Shown here: in pieces, positions 1 through 9,478 of the stretch | How positions within the stretch are numbered: position 1 is the first letter of the stretch | Layout: each line of letters starts with the position of its first letter | DNA from: an uncultured bacterium | Lineage (GTDB): Bacteria; Cyanobacteriota; Vampirovibrionia; Gastranaerophilales; Gastranaerophilaceae | Reading direction: 5' to 3' | DNA length: 64,000 nucleotides | Assembly (NCBI GenBank): GCA_902475545.1 | Contig: CABRZP010000002.1 | Location: 62,001-126,000, forward strand | Position numbers and translations under genes: made by a program | The notes under the pieces: model-generated | Told to the model about the DNA's origin: nothing | The model's input: only the letters and a program-made list of their open reading frames with translations | The model's database searches: none

Positions 1-974
1 AAAAAGAATATTTCAGGATATGTATAAAATATTTTTAATTTAAAAACAGAATGTTTCATTATTATATATATTACCCAATGTATAACGTATAGTGAGTAAG
101 CATATTGTCCTAATTTTGAGAGTGTTTTATTATTTAATAATTTAGAAAAAAAACCTTGTTTTATTAGTAATAAATAGAAGAAAATTGAAAAAATAATAAT
201 ATAATTCAAATAATTTCCACCAGGAACCTTGTTATTTATAGTTAGGTAATATACTAGAAATAACAAGGAGTAGACTTCTAAACCTGTAATTAGAAATTTG
301 TTTGTTTTTAAGTTTTGAACTACATTGGATTTGTATAGCATTGCTATAAAATATCCTATGCCAACTCCAAATAATCCACGAATTACACCTTGGTTAAAAA
401 ATAAATATGTATTTTTATATATGCCTACATAATTGGGAAAGTTGCAATTTAAAACATAGCTGCAGCTTAGTACAACAATTAACCATATTATTAAGTTTAG
501 CCATTTTTTGTTTAAAAGTTTACTAATATAAAAATAAAATAAGGATACCCAGAATAATACAGAAATATACCAAACTTCAATAGGACCGGTTTTATATTGA
601 TTAAATCCAATACAATTTAAAAGTAATAGTGACATAATAATTTTGTTAAATGAAATTGTAAGACTTTTGATAAATAAACTCATAATAGAGCAAATTCCCA
701 GAGTGAAATATTTTATAGGCAGTAATCTAATTAATCTTTTTTTTACAAATTCAATAGTGTTTTCTTCCGGATTTAGATTTTTAAATAAAAAGAAACCTGA
801 AATTATAAAAAAGAATTCAACACAAATAAATCCATGACAAAAGTGGCTATTGATTTTAGTGAAAAATGGGTTTGAATTTTTAAACAATAACCCAAAGTGA
901 AATAGTATAATTTCTAAGGCAAGTACAAATCTTATTAAATCAACATTATAAAATCTTTCTTTTTTAACTTCCAT
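1..974 (-). CDS. Acyltransferase 3 family membrane protein (3' end beyond window)
   Basis: An open frame runs from an ATG at 974 to the window edge without a stop, about 324 codons, so the C-terminus is missing. The N-terminus reads NVDLIRFVLALEIILFHFG, the pattern of acyltransferase-3 (OafA/YrhL-type) proteins, with Arg15 and His26 where the family keeps its Arg and His. It is followed by FFFIISGFFLF, the usual second-helix motif, and then a chain of hydrophobic helices. These inner-membrane enzymes transfer acyl groups to surface sugars. The substrate cannot be told from sequence. An AAAGGGAT-like ribosome site lies just upstream. The gene is divergent from the XRE regulator at 1140. Confidence 0.8.
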   Translation of the reverse strand, partial: MEVKKERFYNVDLIRFVLALEIILFHFGLLFKNSNPFFTKINSHFCHGFICVEFFFIISGFFLFKNLNPEENTIEFVKKRLIRLLPIKYFTLGICSIMSLFIKSLTISFNKIIMSLLLLNCIGFNQYKTGPIEVWYISVLFWVSLFYFYISKLLNKKWLNLIIWLIVVLSCSYVLNCNFPNYVGIYKNTYLFFNQGVIRGLFGVGIGYFIAMLYKSNVVQNLKTNKFLITGLEVYSLLFLVYYLTINNKVPGGNYLNYIIIFSIFFYLLLIKQGFFSKLLNNKTLSKLGQYAYSLYVIHWVIYIIMKHSVFKLKIFYTYPEIFF

Positions 975-1108
975 GATTATCCCTTTAATATTTTTGAGTG
1001 CTGATTTTTTATCAAAACAGTACTAATAATACCGAAACATGATATAACAGTACCAGTTTTGAAATCAATTAGCACTTCGGGTACCTTTTATGCGTTAAGA
1101 GTACTTAT

Positions 1109-1114
1109 TATAAT
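1109..1114 (+). promoter_or_regulatory. Candidate -10 box for the XRE regulator
   Basis: TATAAT lies 25 bases before the ATG at 1140, with an AGGGGAA ribosome site between them. No good -35 box is seen at 17 bases. The 165-base divergent spacer also carries several GTAC-containing words that could be operator half-sites, but they do not form a clean dyad. Confidence 0.4.
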
Positions 1115-1139
1115 TAATTAAAATATAGGGGAATTTTGT

Positions 1140-1457
1140 ATGGGAAATTTTCAAAAACAGTTTGGATTAAGGTTGAGAGAACTTCGTAAACGTAAAGGTT
1201 TGACTCAGGAAAATCTTGCCGAATTGTTGAGTATTGGAGTTCGTTCTATTGGTAAAATAGAAACAGGGAATTCTTTTCCTTCAACTGAGACTCTGGAAAA
1301 AATAATTAAAGTTTTTGAAATTTCACCTATTGAACTGTTTGATTTTGAACATTTTCAGTCAAAAGATTCGCTAAAAAATCTGATTTTTGATATGGTAAAT
1401 TCAAATCCGGATAAAGTTCAAGATATTTATAAAGTTGTAAAAGCTTTGACTGTCTAA
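1140..1457 (+). CDS. XRE-family helix-turn-helix regulator
   Basis: The product has 105 residues. An HTH_3 domain spans roughly residues 7-63 (LRELRKRKGLTQENLAELL, then SIGKIETGNSFPSTETL). The acidic C-terminal tail has no known domain. Such proteins bind DNA as dimers. Targets are unknown, but autoregulation and control of the divergent acyltransferase are natural guesses. An AGGGGAA ribosome site supports the start. It converges with the phosphoesterase gene, with only two bases between the stop codons. Confidence 0.85.
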   Translation: MGNFQKQFGLRLRELRKRKGLTQENLAELLSIGVRSIGKIETGNSFPSTETLEKIIKVFEISPIELFDFEHFQSKDSLKNLIFDMVNSNPDKVQDIYKVVKALTV

Positions 1458-1459
1458 GA

Positions 1460-2905
1460 TTATAAATCGATTAAACCAAAGCTCGGATATTCGGAATTTG
1501 TGTTTGAGAATTCTTTTTCTGCGTTTGTTACAGCATTACAAAATAACTCGTTTATTTTAATTTCTTTGCCATTTTGTAAAACTTGAGTTTTTGGAATATT
1601 TTTTAAAACTTCAAATCCCTGTTCTCCGCTTCCTATATAGGGATCAATTGTACAGGTGAATTTTTTATCAGGGTTTATCGGGTTTTGATTTTTATCCAGT
1701 AAATCTTCGCCATTAATATTTATTTGTATAATTTTATATGTTTTTGTTTCGGGATATTTTTTCCCTGTGATTGTAATATTTTGGGAACATTGTACAAATC
1801 TTGAATTCCCGCGGTCTCTGTACATTCTGTTCATTGTTGCATTTTCAAAAACTTGTTTTAATTCTTCTGTAGATATTTCAATTTTTTCAATATGCGTGCC
1901 GGCACAAATTACTCTGTCAATATCGTATTTAGTAATATAGTTGCTGTCTTCAAGTCTAAGCGGGTACATTGTAAATCCTGTAGAATGAAATGCGATATCT
2001 GTATTACCGATTTTTTTCATGTTGTCAGAAATAAATGTACCTAAAGGACATGGATCAGAATAACATTTTGTTAAATTTAAAACTCTTTTTGCTAACGGTT
2101 TTTTAAGACTTGTTTTTTCTTCATATTCAATTATTGGCTGCTCAAATTCAAAAATAAAATCAAAGTTTTCTGCAGGTGTTTCTTTAACATTTTCAATTTT
2201 TTTATCAATAGTCATAGAGTAAAGAGTTCTTGCAAATGCTAACGGGTAGAATATGTTGTTTGCATAATCAGGTTTTATTGGTGAATGTTCATGTCCGCCA
2301 ATAATTAAATCAATATTTATATTTTTATCTTTTGCAAAATCGAATAAGTCTTTACTGTACGAGTACCAATGGTGGTTAAGTACTATGATTTTGTCATATT
2401 TTTCAGTAATATTTTTAATCAAATTTTCAAAACAAGGTTCCGGTGGAATTAGTTCGTAACCGAATTTTTTAGCACAAGAATTGTTCAGGCAAAATCCGGT
2501 TATTAATATTTTTTGATTATTTATTTCAATTATTTTATATTTTGAAATCCAATTTGCATGGTTATTTGTTGTGTTATCAAAAAGGTTCGCACAAATAACA
2601 TTTATATCTGCATCTTGAAATTTTTTGACTGTTGTTTTTAGGTATTCAAAATCATTTTTATTGAATCCGAAATCATTGTTTCCGAGAGTTATGAAGATTT
2701 GAGCCTGAGGTAATAGTTCTTTAATTTTTAAATATGCATTAACAGATAAATCCTTTTCATATATACCTTTGAATAAATCTCCGCTATCCAATATCAAAAA
2801 AGGATTAGAGTTAGATTTCTCAATAGTATATATTCCGCTTAGTAAACGGCTTAAATTTCTGCTTTCTTGATGAGAATCTGTTATTGCGTAAATATTTGTT
2901 TTCAA
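1460..2905 (-). CDS. Metallophosphoesterase, 5'-nucleotidase / cyclic-nucleotide phosphodiesterase family
   Basis: The product has 481 residues. The calcineurin-like motifs appear in order: DSH at 10-12, DSGD at 40-43, GNND at 75-78, a NHHW motif near 177 and GGHEH near 205. A 5'-nucleotidase C-terminal domain follows (CPLGTFISDNMK then AFHSTG). Family members hydrolyse nucleotide monophosphates or 2',3'-cyclic nucleotides with two metal ions. Most are exported, but no signal peptide is visible here because the first metal motif begins at residue 10. The protein is therefore probably cytoplasmic, which is unusual. GNND replaces the commoner GNHE/GNHD. The exact substrate is unknown. Confidence 0.8.
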   Translation of the reverse strand: MKTNIYAITDSHQESRNLSRLLSGIYTIEKSNSNPFLILDSGDLFKGIYEKDLSVNAYLKIKELLPQAQIFITLGNNDFGFNKNDFEYLKTTVKKFQDADINVICANLFDNTTNNHANWISKYKIIEINNQKILITGFCLNNSCAKKFGYELIPPEPCFENLIKNITEKYDKIIVLNHHWYSYSKDLFDFAKDKNINIDLIIGGHEHSPIKPDYANNIFYPLAFARTLYSMTIDKKIENVKETPAENFDFIFEFEQPIIEYEEKTSLKKPLAKRVLNLTKCYSDPCPLGTFISDNMKKIGNTDIAFHSTGFTMYPLRLEDSNYITKYDIDRVICAGTHIEKIEISTEELKQVFENATMNRMYRDRGNSRFVQCSQNITITGKKYPETKTYKIIQININGEDLLDKNQNPINPDKKFTCTIDPYIGSGEQGFEVLKNIPKTQVLQNGKEIKINELFCNAVTNAEKEFSNTNSEYPSFGLIDL

Positions 2906-2981
2906 TTTTTTATACCTGTGTTTAATACTAAAATAACAGAAAATTGTTTTCTTTCAACTAATGTAAATTTATTATTAATAG

Positions 2982-3043
2982 TGTCACCCTGAACTTGTTT
3001 CAGGGTCTATTTTGATTAGATGCCGAAACGAGTTCAGCATGAC
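2982..3043. repeat. Dispersed palindromic repeat, two units head to head
   Basis: The first unit at 2982-3009 has arms ACCCTGAA and TTCAGGGT around a five-base loop. The second unit at 3020-3043 is an inverted, slightly degraded copy with CTGAAC and GTTTCGGCA arms. The same family recurs at 8203, 11848, 24085, 59365, 59401 and 59493. It sits in the 277-base gap between the phosphoesterase start and the PC4-like gene. No gene was seen in the gap. Confidence 0.75.
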
Positions 3044-3182
3044 TGTTTGAGAATTCTGAAAGATAATAATATTAGTTTTTAGAGATATTTGCAGGACGAT
3101 TTTATATAAGTCAAGTAAATTTTGTAGCATAATTTACCCCCTTGTGCTAGAATGTTTTAGCACAGTGAATAAGGAGAGAAAA

Positions 3183-3419
3183 ATGGCAGAAGCAAAAATT
3201 TTAGCTACTATTGAAAGATCAGATACTGAACAATTACAAATTTCTGTAAGCGAATATAAAGGCAGAAGTTATTTAAATATGAGAATATTTTATACAACAG
3301 ATGATGGTGCTACTTGGTTACCAACTAAAAAAGGTGTAACATTCTCACCTGATCAATTAGACTTGTTAACAGAAGCTATTGAAGAAGCTAAACAAGAATT
3401 CATGTCTGCAGAAGAGTAG
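3183..3419 (+). CDS. PC4 (p15)-like single-stranded DNA-binding protein
   Basis: The product has 78 residues from the ATG at 3183, which has AAGGAGAG eight bases upstream. That start is preferred over an in-frame ATG at 3144. The segment EYKGRSYLNMRIFY, then PTKKGVTFSPDQL and a closing acidic helix, follows the beta-sheet-plus-helix pattern of bacterial PC4/YdbC-type proteins, which bind single-stranded nucleic acid as dimers. In bacteria their role is unclear; transcription or repair has been suggested. Here the gene sits directly before priA. An extended -10 element, TGCTAGAAT, ends at 3153. Confidence 0.65.
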   Translation: MAEAKILATIERSDTEQLQISVSEYKGRSYLNMRIFYTTDDGATWLPTKKGVTFSPDQLDLLTEAIEEAKQEFMSAEE

Positions 3420-3481
3420 TGGTAAATATATAGAATTAGCACTCTTTTATCTAATAAAGTAGAATGAGGATTTAGTCTAAC

Positions 3482-5782
3482 ATGACAGATGAAACTGTAC
3501 AAACAAATTTATTTGAAGTACCGGCTCGCAAGCTTACACTAAAAAGACGCGAGCCGTCTTCTATTGTGCCAGAACAACATAAATATGCTGTTTGTCTTGT
3601 AAATATTAAAGTTCTGGGTGTTAAAACTTTCAGTTATATTATTCCGCCTGATATGCAAGATAAGATTAAAATTGGTCAGGCTCTTCTTGTACCATTTGGA
3701 AGACAGGGATTGATTAATGCTTTTTGTGTAGGATTTTCAGATTATTTACCTCCTGAAATTCGGGCAAAAAAAGTCTCAAAAATTCTTGATGAAACTCCGC
3801 TATTTTCTGTCGAATATCTCAAATTATTAGAATGGGTTGCAAATTATTATTGCACAGATTTAATTACAGTTTTAAATACGGCAATACCATTAAAACTTAT
3901 TGAAAAATCCCTAAAAACAGAACAAATTATTGATTTTATAAAATTTGACGGAGCTACAAAACGCCAAATACAGGTTTTAGAACTTTTGCAAGACAAAGGA
4001 AAAATGTCACTTATCGAGTTTGAAAAATTAGCCAAAACAACTCGTGCAACAATAAAAAAACTTGAAACTCTTGGTTGTATCAAGTTAACTGAAGAACAGG
4101 TTTATCGTAATCCGTTGGATATTTTAAATATCGACAAGAAAGAAGATTTATTTGAACTTTCCGATACTCAACAAAAAGTTTACGAAGGTATTTCAAAACA
4201 AATTAAAGATGAAAAATCTCCGCAAATTTTATTACACGGAGTAACTGCAAGCGGAAAAACCGAAGTCTATTTTAAATTGATTGATGACACGATAAAATCA
4301 GGGAAAAATGTTCTGTTTCTAGCTCCCGAAATCGCTTTAGCATCACAATTAACCAAACGTCTTGCAAAAAAATTCGGGACAAAAGATGTTGCAATCTGGC
4401 ACAGCAGTATTTCCGAGGGTGAAAGATATGATGTTTGGCAAAAACTTTATAAGAATGAGATAAAAATACTTGCCGGTGCTCGTTCAGCAGTTTTTGCACC
4501 TTTAAAAGATATTGGTTTAATAATTATTGACGAAGAACACGAAGGAGCCTATAAACAAACTTCACCTGCTCCACGCTATGACGCAAGACTTGTTGCACGG
4601 AAACTCGCGGAATTTAATGAATGCCCGCTAATTTTAGGTTCTGCGACTCCGGATATTTCAAGTTATTATAGAGCAGTAAATTCAAATCACTTGTTTGAAA
4701 TGCTTAAACGCTATAATAATGCAAAGGTTGCACCTGTAACTGTTATCAATATGCAGGAATATGGTCGTGCTGCATACAAAAGTCTTATTTCAAAACCGTT
4801 GCAAACTGCGATTAAAGAAACTCTTGATAAAAAACAACAAGTAATTTTGCTTATTAATCGCCGCGGATTTTCCACTTATACTCAATGTCAGGGCTGCGGG
4901 CATGTAATCGAATGCCCTAATTGTGCTATACCAATGATTTGGCATGCTAAAGATAATATGCTTAAATGTCATTACTGCAACCATGTCGAATATTTCCCTG
5001 ATGTTTGCCCTAATTGCGGATTTGACGGGTTGAAAAATTCAGGAACAGGGACTCAAAAAATTGAACAATACATAAAAGATTTATATCCTGATTACAATAT
5101 CGAACGTATTGATAGTGATGTTTTGACACGCAAGGGTGAACATATAAGACTTCTTGAAAAATTCCAAAACGGCGATATTGATATTCTTGTAGGAACACAA
5201 ATGATTGCAAAAGGATTAGATAATCCGAATGTAACACTTGTTGGTGTAATTTCTGCTGATGCAAGTTTTAATTTACCTGATTTCCGAGCTTCAGAACGCG
5301 GATTCCAATTGCTGACACAAGTTGCAGGGCGTGCCGGTCGTGGAGAATTCAAAGGAAGAGTATTTTTCCAAACATACAATCCTGAATATTACGCTCTGGA
5401 AAGTGCAAAATCTCAAAATTATTTTGAATTTTATCAAAAAGAAATAACTTCCCGTGAAGATTTTGATTATCCGCCATTCAGCCAAATTATCAGATTAATC
5501 TTAAGTTCCCAGAATAATTTCCGTGCAGAAAAAGCCGCTCAGGAAATTGCATTGAGGCTCTGTACAATGATTGAAAAATTCGGTTTTGGTGAACGTCTGG
5601 AAGTTCTTGGGCCAACGCCGTGCGTAATTGAACGTATAAACAGTTATTACAGATTTCAAATTATAATAAAAAATAAATTGGAGGATAAAGGACATCAATT
5701 TGTTTCAAGTTTCTTAAATAAAATTACTTCTCCAAAAGATATAAAAATGACTATAGATGTTGATCCGTTAGATATTTTGTAA
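3482..5782 (+). CDS. priA: Primosomal helicase PriA
   Basis: The product has 766 residues. PriA restarts stalled replication forks by unwinding the lagging arm and loading the primosome. Visible features in order: a 3'-DNA-binding N-terminus starting near residue 35; the helicase P-loop GVTASGKTE near 258; Walker B DEEH near 355; the paired zinc-binding cysteines CQGCGHVIECPNC and CHYCNHVEYFPDVCPNCG near 470-515; and helicase motifs V-VI (GTQMIAKGLD, QVAGRAGRG). The first 34 residues are a hydrophilic extension with no known function. Only a weak GAGG ribosome site precedes the ATG. Length is normal for the family. Confidence 0.97.
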   Translation: MTDETVQTNLFEVPARKLTLKRREPSSIVPEQHKYAVCLVNIKVLGVKTFSYIIPPDMQDKIKIGQALLVPFGRQGLINAFCVGFSDYLPPEIRAKKVSKILDETPLFSVEYLKLLEWVANYYCTDLITVLNTAIPLKLIEKSLKTEQIIDFIKFDGATKRQIQVLELLQDKGKMSLIEFEKLAKTTRATIKKLETLGCIKLTEEQVYRNPLDILNIDKKEDLFELSDTQQKVYEGISKQIKDEKSPQILLHGVTASGKTEVYFKLIDDTIKSGKNVLFLAPEIALASQLTKRLAKKFGTKDVAIWHSSISEGERYDVWQKLYKNEIKILAGARSAVFAPLKDIGLIIIDEEHEGAYKQTSPAPRYDARLVARKLAEFNECPLILGSATPDISSYYRAVNSNHLFEMLKRYNNAKVAPVTVINMQEYGRAAYKSLISKPLQTAIKETLDKKQQVILLINRRGFSTYTQCQGCGHVIECPNCAIPMIWHAKDNMLKCHYCNHVEYFPDVCPNCGFDGLKNSGTGTQKIEQYIKDLYPDYNIERIDSDVLTRKGEHIRLLEKFQNGDIDILVGTQMIAKGLDNPNVTLVGVISADASFNLPDFRASERGFQLLTQVAGRAGRGEFKGRVFFQTYNPEYYALESAKSQNYFEFYQKEITSREDFDYPPFSQIIRLILSSQNNFRAEKAAQEIALRLCTMIEKFGFGERLEVLGPTPCVIERINSYYRFQIIIKNKLEDKGHQFVSSFLNKITSPKDIKMTIDVDPLDIL

Positions 5783-5840
5783 GGTTATTGAACTGATACA
5801 AATAAACTTCTAAATAAATTCAGAGTTAAAAATTCTGACT

Positions 5841-6674
5841 CTATAATTTTCCAAAGATTACTCTATCAATTCCTGCTAAATCTTTAATTACTTGGATATT
5901 TGTAAAACCATTATTCTTTAATAGTTCTGCAACATCTTTGCTTTGCCCTATACCAAGTTCAAATAGAATATAACCTTTTTCATTTAAAAATTCGGGTGCT
6001 TTTTGAATGATTTTTTCATAAAATTCCAAGCCTTTTTCGTCTGAAGTATATAATGCAAGTTCAGGTTCAAAAGATACTTCCTTCTGGATTGATTTTTTTA
6101 ATTGCGGAGGAATATAAGGCGGATTAGATATTATTATATCAAATTTTTCATCTGTGCGAATTTTAGAATACAAGTCAGATTTTCTAAATATTGCTTTATT
6201 AAACAGTTCAAATTTTTCCATATTAGAAAATGCAACATGTAGTGCTTCTGTAGAAATATCAGCACCGATTACCTGACAGTCGGTTAATTTTGCAATCATA
6301 CACGCTATACAGCCTGAACCTGTACACATATCTAAAGCTGTTTTAAAATTATTTTGTTCAATAATTTCAATGGATTTTCTTACAAGGATTTCTGTTTCAT
6401 CACGTGGAATAAGAACATTTTTATCTACGATAAATTTTTCTCCCATAAAATCGGCAAGACCAATTATGTATTGAATAGGAAGTCTTGAAGCTGCACGTAA
6501 TCTTGCTTTTTCTTCGACTAATTTCAATTTATCTTCGGTCAGCTTTTTACCCGTTAAAATATCAACAAGTGAATATCCGGCAAAATGTTCAATAAGAAGT
6601 TTAACTTCTATATTGGCTTCATTTTCCTCTATTCCTGCATCTGTCAATATTTTTACTATTTCAGGTATAAGCAT
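5841..6674 (-). CDS. prmC: Release factor glutamine methyltransferase PrmC
   Basis: The product has 277 residues. PrmC methylates the glutamine of the GGQ motif in class I release factors using S-adenosylmethionine. The helical N-domain is followed by the SAM motif LDMCTGSGCIACMIA near 115 and the signature NPPYIP near 187, which contacts the glutamine. The start codon overlaps the stop of the upstream unknown gene as TAATG, so translation is probably coupled. In many genomes prmC follows prfA. Here its partners are an unknown protein and a dehydrogenase. It converges with priA. Confidence 0.95.
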   Translation of the reverse strand: MLIPEIVKILTDAGIEENEANIEVKLLIEHFAGYSLVDILTGKKLTEDKLKLVEEKARLRAASRLPIQYIIGLADFMGEKFIVDKNVLIPRDETEILVRKSIEIIEQNNFKTALDMCTGSGCIACMIAKLTDCQVIGADISTEALHVAFSNMEKFELFNKAIFRKSDLYSKIRTDEKFDIIISNPPYIPPQLKKSIQKEVSFEPELALYTSDEKGLEFYEKIIQKAPEFLNEKGYILFELGIGQSKDVAELLKNNGFTNIQVIKDLAGIDRVIFGKL

Positions 6675-7195
6675 TATTCTTCCTCTCCGGTTTCATCCGA
6701 TGTAAACAGACCTCTTGTATCATGTTCTTTTATTATTTTATCAATTTGATTTCGGGCTTCCAGTTTTGATGAAAGCTCTGTTTTTTCTAATCCATACTTC
6801 TTACAAAGTCTTTCGTAATAGTAAAGCTGTTTTTTTGTAGGTGGTTCTTTTGACATTTTTACTTCTTGTAAAAATTTTCTTTTCTTTTTTTCAAATTCCT
6901 TATTTGCTTCTAGTATTGGACGTTGTTTTTCTTTATAAGTATAATATTTGCTGCATTCTTTTAAATATTTTATTGTATCGGTTTTAAAATTTTCTTCATC
7001 TATCATTTCTGATAAAAATTCAAATCTTGAGCAATTTAATTCCAAATAATATTTTTCGTCTGCGACAAAACTATCCCATATTTCGTCAACCGTTAAATCC
7101 ATGGATTTTTTAACCAGAGCCCGCAAGTAATTGCATAGTGCGGACTTCTGGTTTTTTGTTAAATTTAAATAGATTTGTTTTTTAATTTCATACAT
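6674..7195 (-). CDS. Unknown protein in operon with prmC
   Basis: The product has 173 residues, is highly charged and is mostly helical by pattern. The C-terminal third (PPTKKQLYYYERLCKKYG, then SKLEARNQIDKII) resembles the short helical 'PTxKQLxYLxxL' modules found at the ends of some bacterial helicase- or nuclease-associated proteins, but no function can be assigned. It lies 13 bases after the dehydrogenase and overlaps prmC by one base. No ribosome site is obvious, so it probably depends on coupling. It is plausibly real because of the tight spacing and open frame. Confidence 0.65.
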   Translation of the reverse strand: MYEIKKQIYLNLTKNQKSALCNYLRALVKKSMDLTVDEIWDSFVADEKYYLELNCSRFEFLSEMIDEENFKTDTIKYLKECSKYYTYKEKQRPILEANKEFEKKKRKFLQEVKMSKEPPTKKQLYYYERLCKKYGLEKTELSSKLEARNQIDKIIKEHDTRGLFTSDETGEEE

Positions 7196-7208
7196 AAAAT
7201 ATTAGATT

Positions 7209-8174
7209 CTATATTTTTAATAACACCTTTAAAGTATCTTTTTCTTTATTTTTTTCAAAACCTTCAATTGCATCATCAATTGAATATGTTGCTGAAATTA
7301 ATGGTGAAAAATCTACCTTGCCTGATTTTAAGAGCCTTAACGCTGCCGGGAATTGTCCGCAGCGAGAACCTAAAACGGTAATTTCGTCAATAACAATTGG
7401 TGCAAGATTGAATTCTTTTGAAGCTGCAACCGTACTTTTTAAAACAAGTACACCGCGAGGTTTTGTTAATGCTAATGCAGTTTCAAATCCTGAGATTGAA
7501 CCTGTAGCTTCAACTACAACATCATAGACTTTTTCGATTTTGAAATCTTGCAGTAATGCAGTTTTTACACCTTGATTGTTTGCAATATCAAGTTTGTTTT
7601 GGTGTTTGCCGACTAATGTTACATCTATATTCTGGGCATTTAAAGCAAGTGCAGTAATTAAACCCAATTTACCGTCGCCCAAAATAACAACTTTTTCAAA
7701 TGGTTTTATGTGGTGTTGTTCTGTGATTTCTAATGCTGCGGCAAGCGGTTCCACAAATACTGCTTGTTCGTCAGGAACATTTTCCGGAACTTCAAATAAA
7801 ACTTCAGTAGGCATTGTGAAATATTCTGCGAAAACTCCGTCTTTTCTCCAAATTCCAAGAGTATGTCTGTCAGGGCAATGGCGGAACATTTTTTCAGCAC
7901 ACCAACTGCAATTCGGGTCTTTACAGCCATAGCTGATTTCAGGTACAACTCTTTTTCCTACAAGTGATTTGTCTTCACCGTTGACTTCTTCTACAACTCC
8001 AACGGCTTCGTGACCTAATATCCCAACGTAACCCATGTAGCCTTTTGTTATTTCATAATCTGTATTACAAATACCTGCCAGATTTACTCTAACAAGAGCC
8101 TCACCCGGTTGTGGTACAGGTTTTTTATAATCATTTACTAATTTTAATTCGTTATCAAATACTACAGCTTTCAT
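7209..8174 (-). CDS. Zinc-dependent medium-chain alcohol dehydrogenase
   Basis: The product has 321 residues. It is an MDR-superfamily fold with catalytic zinc ligands Cys36 (AGICNTDYE) and His55-Glu56 (LGHE), a structural-zinc cysteine cluster (CKDPNCSWC then C) near 84-100, and a Rossmann dinucleotide site (VILGDGKLGLI) near 165. Members oxidise alcohols or polyols with NAD(P). This substrate is unknown. AAAGGAG precedes the ATG. It is first in a run with the unknown gene and prmC. It is one of three MDR genes in the window (also 17835 and 31759), none close enough in sequence to suggest recent duplication. Confidence 0.85.
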   Translation of the reverse strand: MKAVVFDNELKLVNDYKKPVPQPGEALVRVNLAGICNTDYEITKGYMGYVGILGHEAVGVVEEVNGEDKSLVGKRVVPEISYGCKDPNCSWCAEKMFRHCPDRHTLGIWRKDGVFAEYFTMPTEVLFEVPENVPDEQAVFVEPLAAALEITEQHHIKPFEKVVILGDGKLGLITALALNAQNIDVTLVGKHQNKLDIANNQGVKTALLQDFKIEKVYDVVVEATGSISGFETALALTKPRGVLVLKSTVAASKEFNLAPIVIDEITVLGSRCGQFPAALRLLKSGKVDFSPLISATYSIDDAIEGFEKNKEKDTLKVLLKI

Positions 8175-8202
8175 GTTTTTCTCCTTTGTTTTATTTAATT
8201 TT

Positions 8203-8230
8203 TGAGATTCTGAATCAAGTTCAGAATGAC
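8203..8230. repeat. Dispersed palindromic repeat unit
   Basis: ATTCTGAA and TTCAGAAT arms enclose a short loop, in the 65-base gap between the sugar-binding protein and the dehydrogenase. It is the same family as the copy at 2982, with the arm bases changed together on both sides. Confidence 0.75.
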
Positions 8231-8239
8231 AAAAGTTAA

Positions 8240-9466
8240 TTATTTTTCTATTAAATTTTTCCAGTCTTTTGAAACTCTGTTTAAGACATTTTGTGTTGTA
8301 TCTTTGTTGAGTAAAATTTCTTGTACGGCAGAGTTTACAATATTGTTTATATCTTTTTGTCCTTTTTGAGTTTTGAATACCGGTTGCACTCTATTTAGCT
8401 GCTTTGCACTGATAACACGAGCTTTTGCCATCAGGTCTCTTTCATCATACAAGGTGTAAAACTCATTTTTTAAAGTTTCTTCATTTGTCGCAAGAACATT
8501 TGTCAGTTTTGCTAATTCTAATTGATTTTTGTCGTTAGTTAAAAATAGTGCAAATTTTAAAGCTTCTTCTTTATGTTTTGCACGTAGAGGGATTACAAAG
8601 TTCATTAAAGAAAAATCATTTTGTCCTATTTCTCCGACTATTTGTGGTGCTACGTCTGTTTTAGAGTATGTTGAAGGGGCATTTTCTTTAATCATATTTA
8701 GGAAGTTTGCACCTGCTCCGATTAAGGCAATATTTTCAGACATATATTTTTCTAGGGCTTCTTGTAATGTCATTGTAACGGTTTCTTTCGGTATTAAATT
8801 GTCAGTATATAGATTTTTAAACATTACAAAAACTTTTACAGATTGTTTTGAATTTATATCAAAAGCATTAGAAATCCCGTACTTATTTAAAATTTTTAGC
8901 ATAGTATCATTTTCTGTTATTGTTGGAAGTGTAATATATGCTCCGTTTTTTTGTCTGATTTTTGGTGCTGCAGTCATTAATTCGGAATAAGTTTGCGGAA
9001 CGGCTAACTTTGCTTTGTTGAATAAATCTTTATTATAGATAGTAATCGCACTTGTTGCATACCATGGGATTGAATATATTTTACCGTTTGTTTTTAAAGC
9101 ATTTAAAATTTCTTGATTGAACTGTTTGGTTTTATCTGTCGGAATTTCATATAATGCACCTTTGTGTGCAAGCGTTGATGAAAAATCAGGGTTTAAATTT
9201 ACCAAATCTGGCGGATTATCGCTTAAAACAGACGCAAGTGTTCTTTTTTCACCTTCTGAAAATGGAACATCTACCCATTTGATTTTTATATCAGGATTTT
9301 CGGTTTCAAAATCTTTAATAACTCCATTGATATATGGTGCGAAATCATTCATTTGTAAAGTCCAAAATACGACTTCATTATTTTTTTTAGGTGTTTTGAA
9401 TATACAATATACGCCGGTTATAAGGCTCACTGTTAAAATTATTACTAACCAAAATTTTTTATTCAA
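8240..9466 (-). CDS. Extracellular sugar-binding protein of ABC importer type (family 1)
   Basis: The product has 408 residues. The start is a TTG at 9466, supported by AAAGGA eight bases upstream. The N-terminus is a hydrophobic helix (residues 5-22) ending in TGVYC. That is a poor lipobox, so it may be an uncleaved anchor or an atypical lipoprotein. The remainder follows the family-1 solute-binding pattern (VIKDFETENPDIKIKWVDVPF, LNPDFSSTLAHKGALYEI, YSIPWYATSAITIYNKDLF). Such proteins capture oligosaccharides and hand them to an ABC permease. No permease or ATPase gene lies nearby, so partners must be elsewhere. Divergent from rarA. Confidence 0.82.
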   Translation of the reverse strand: MNKKFWLVIILTVSLITGVYCIFKTPKKNNEVVFWTLQMNDFAPYINGVIKDFETENPDIKIKWVDVPFSEGEKRTLASVLSDNPPDLVNLNPDFSSTLAHKGALYEIPTDKTKQFNQEILNALKTNGKIYSIPWYATSAITIYNKDLFNKAKLAVPQTYSELMTAAPKIRQKNGAYITLPTITENDTMLKILNKYGISNAFDINSKQSVKVFVMFKNLYTDNLIPKETVTMTLQEALEKYMSENIALIGAGANFLNMIKENAPSTYSKTDVAPQIVGEIGQNDFSLMNFVIPLRAKHKEEALKFALFLTNDKNQLELAKLTNVLATNEETLKNEFYTLYDERDLMAKARVISAKQLNRVQPVFKTQKGQKDINNIVNSAVQEILLNKDTTQNVLNRVSKDWKNLIEK

Positions 9467-9478
9467 ATTAATATTCCT

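Noticed and set aside
7576..7932. Plus-strand frame of 118 codons within the dehydrogenase gene
   Set aside because: It is an antisense shadow of the conserved zinc-dehydrogenase coding sequence.
8529..8990. Plus-strand frame of 153 codons within the sugar-binding protein gene
   Set aside because: It is an antisense shadow with no ribosome site and no domain.
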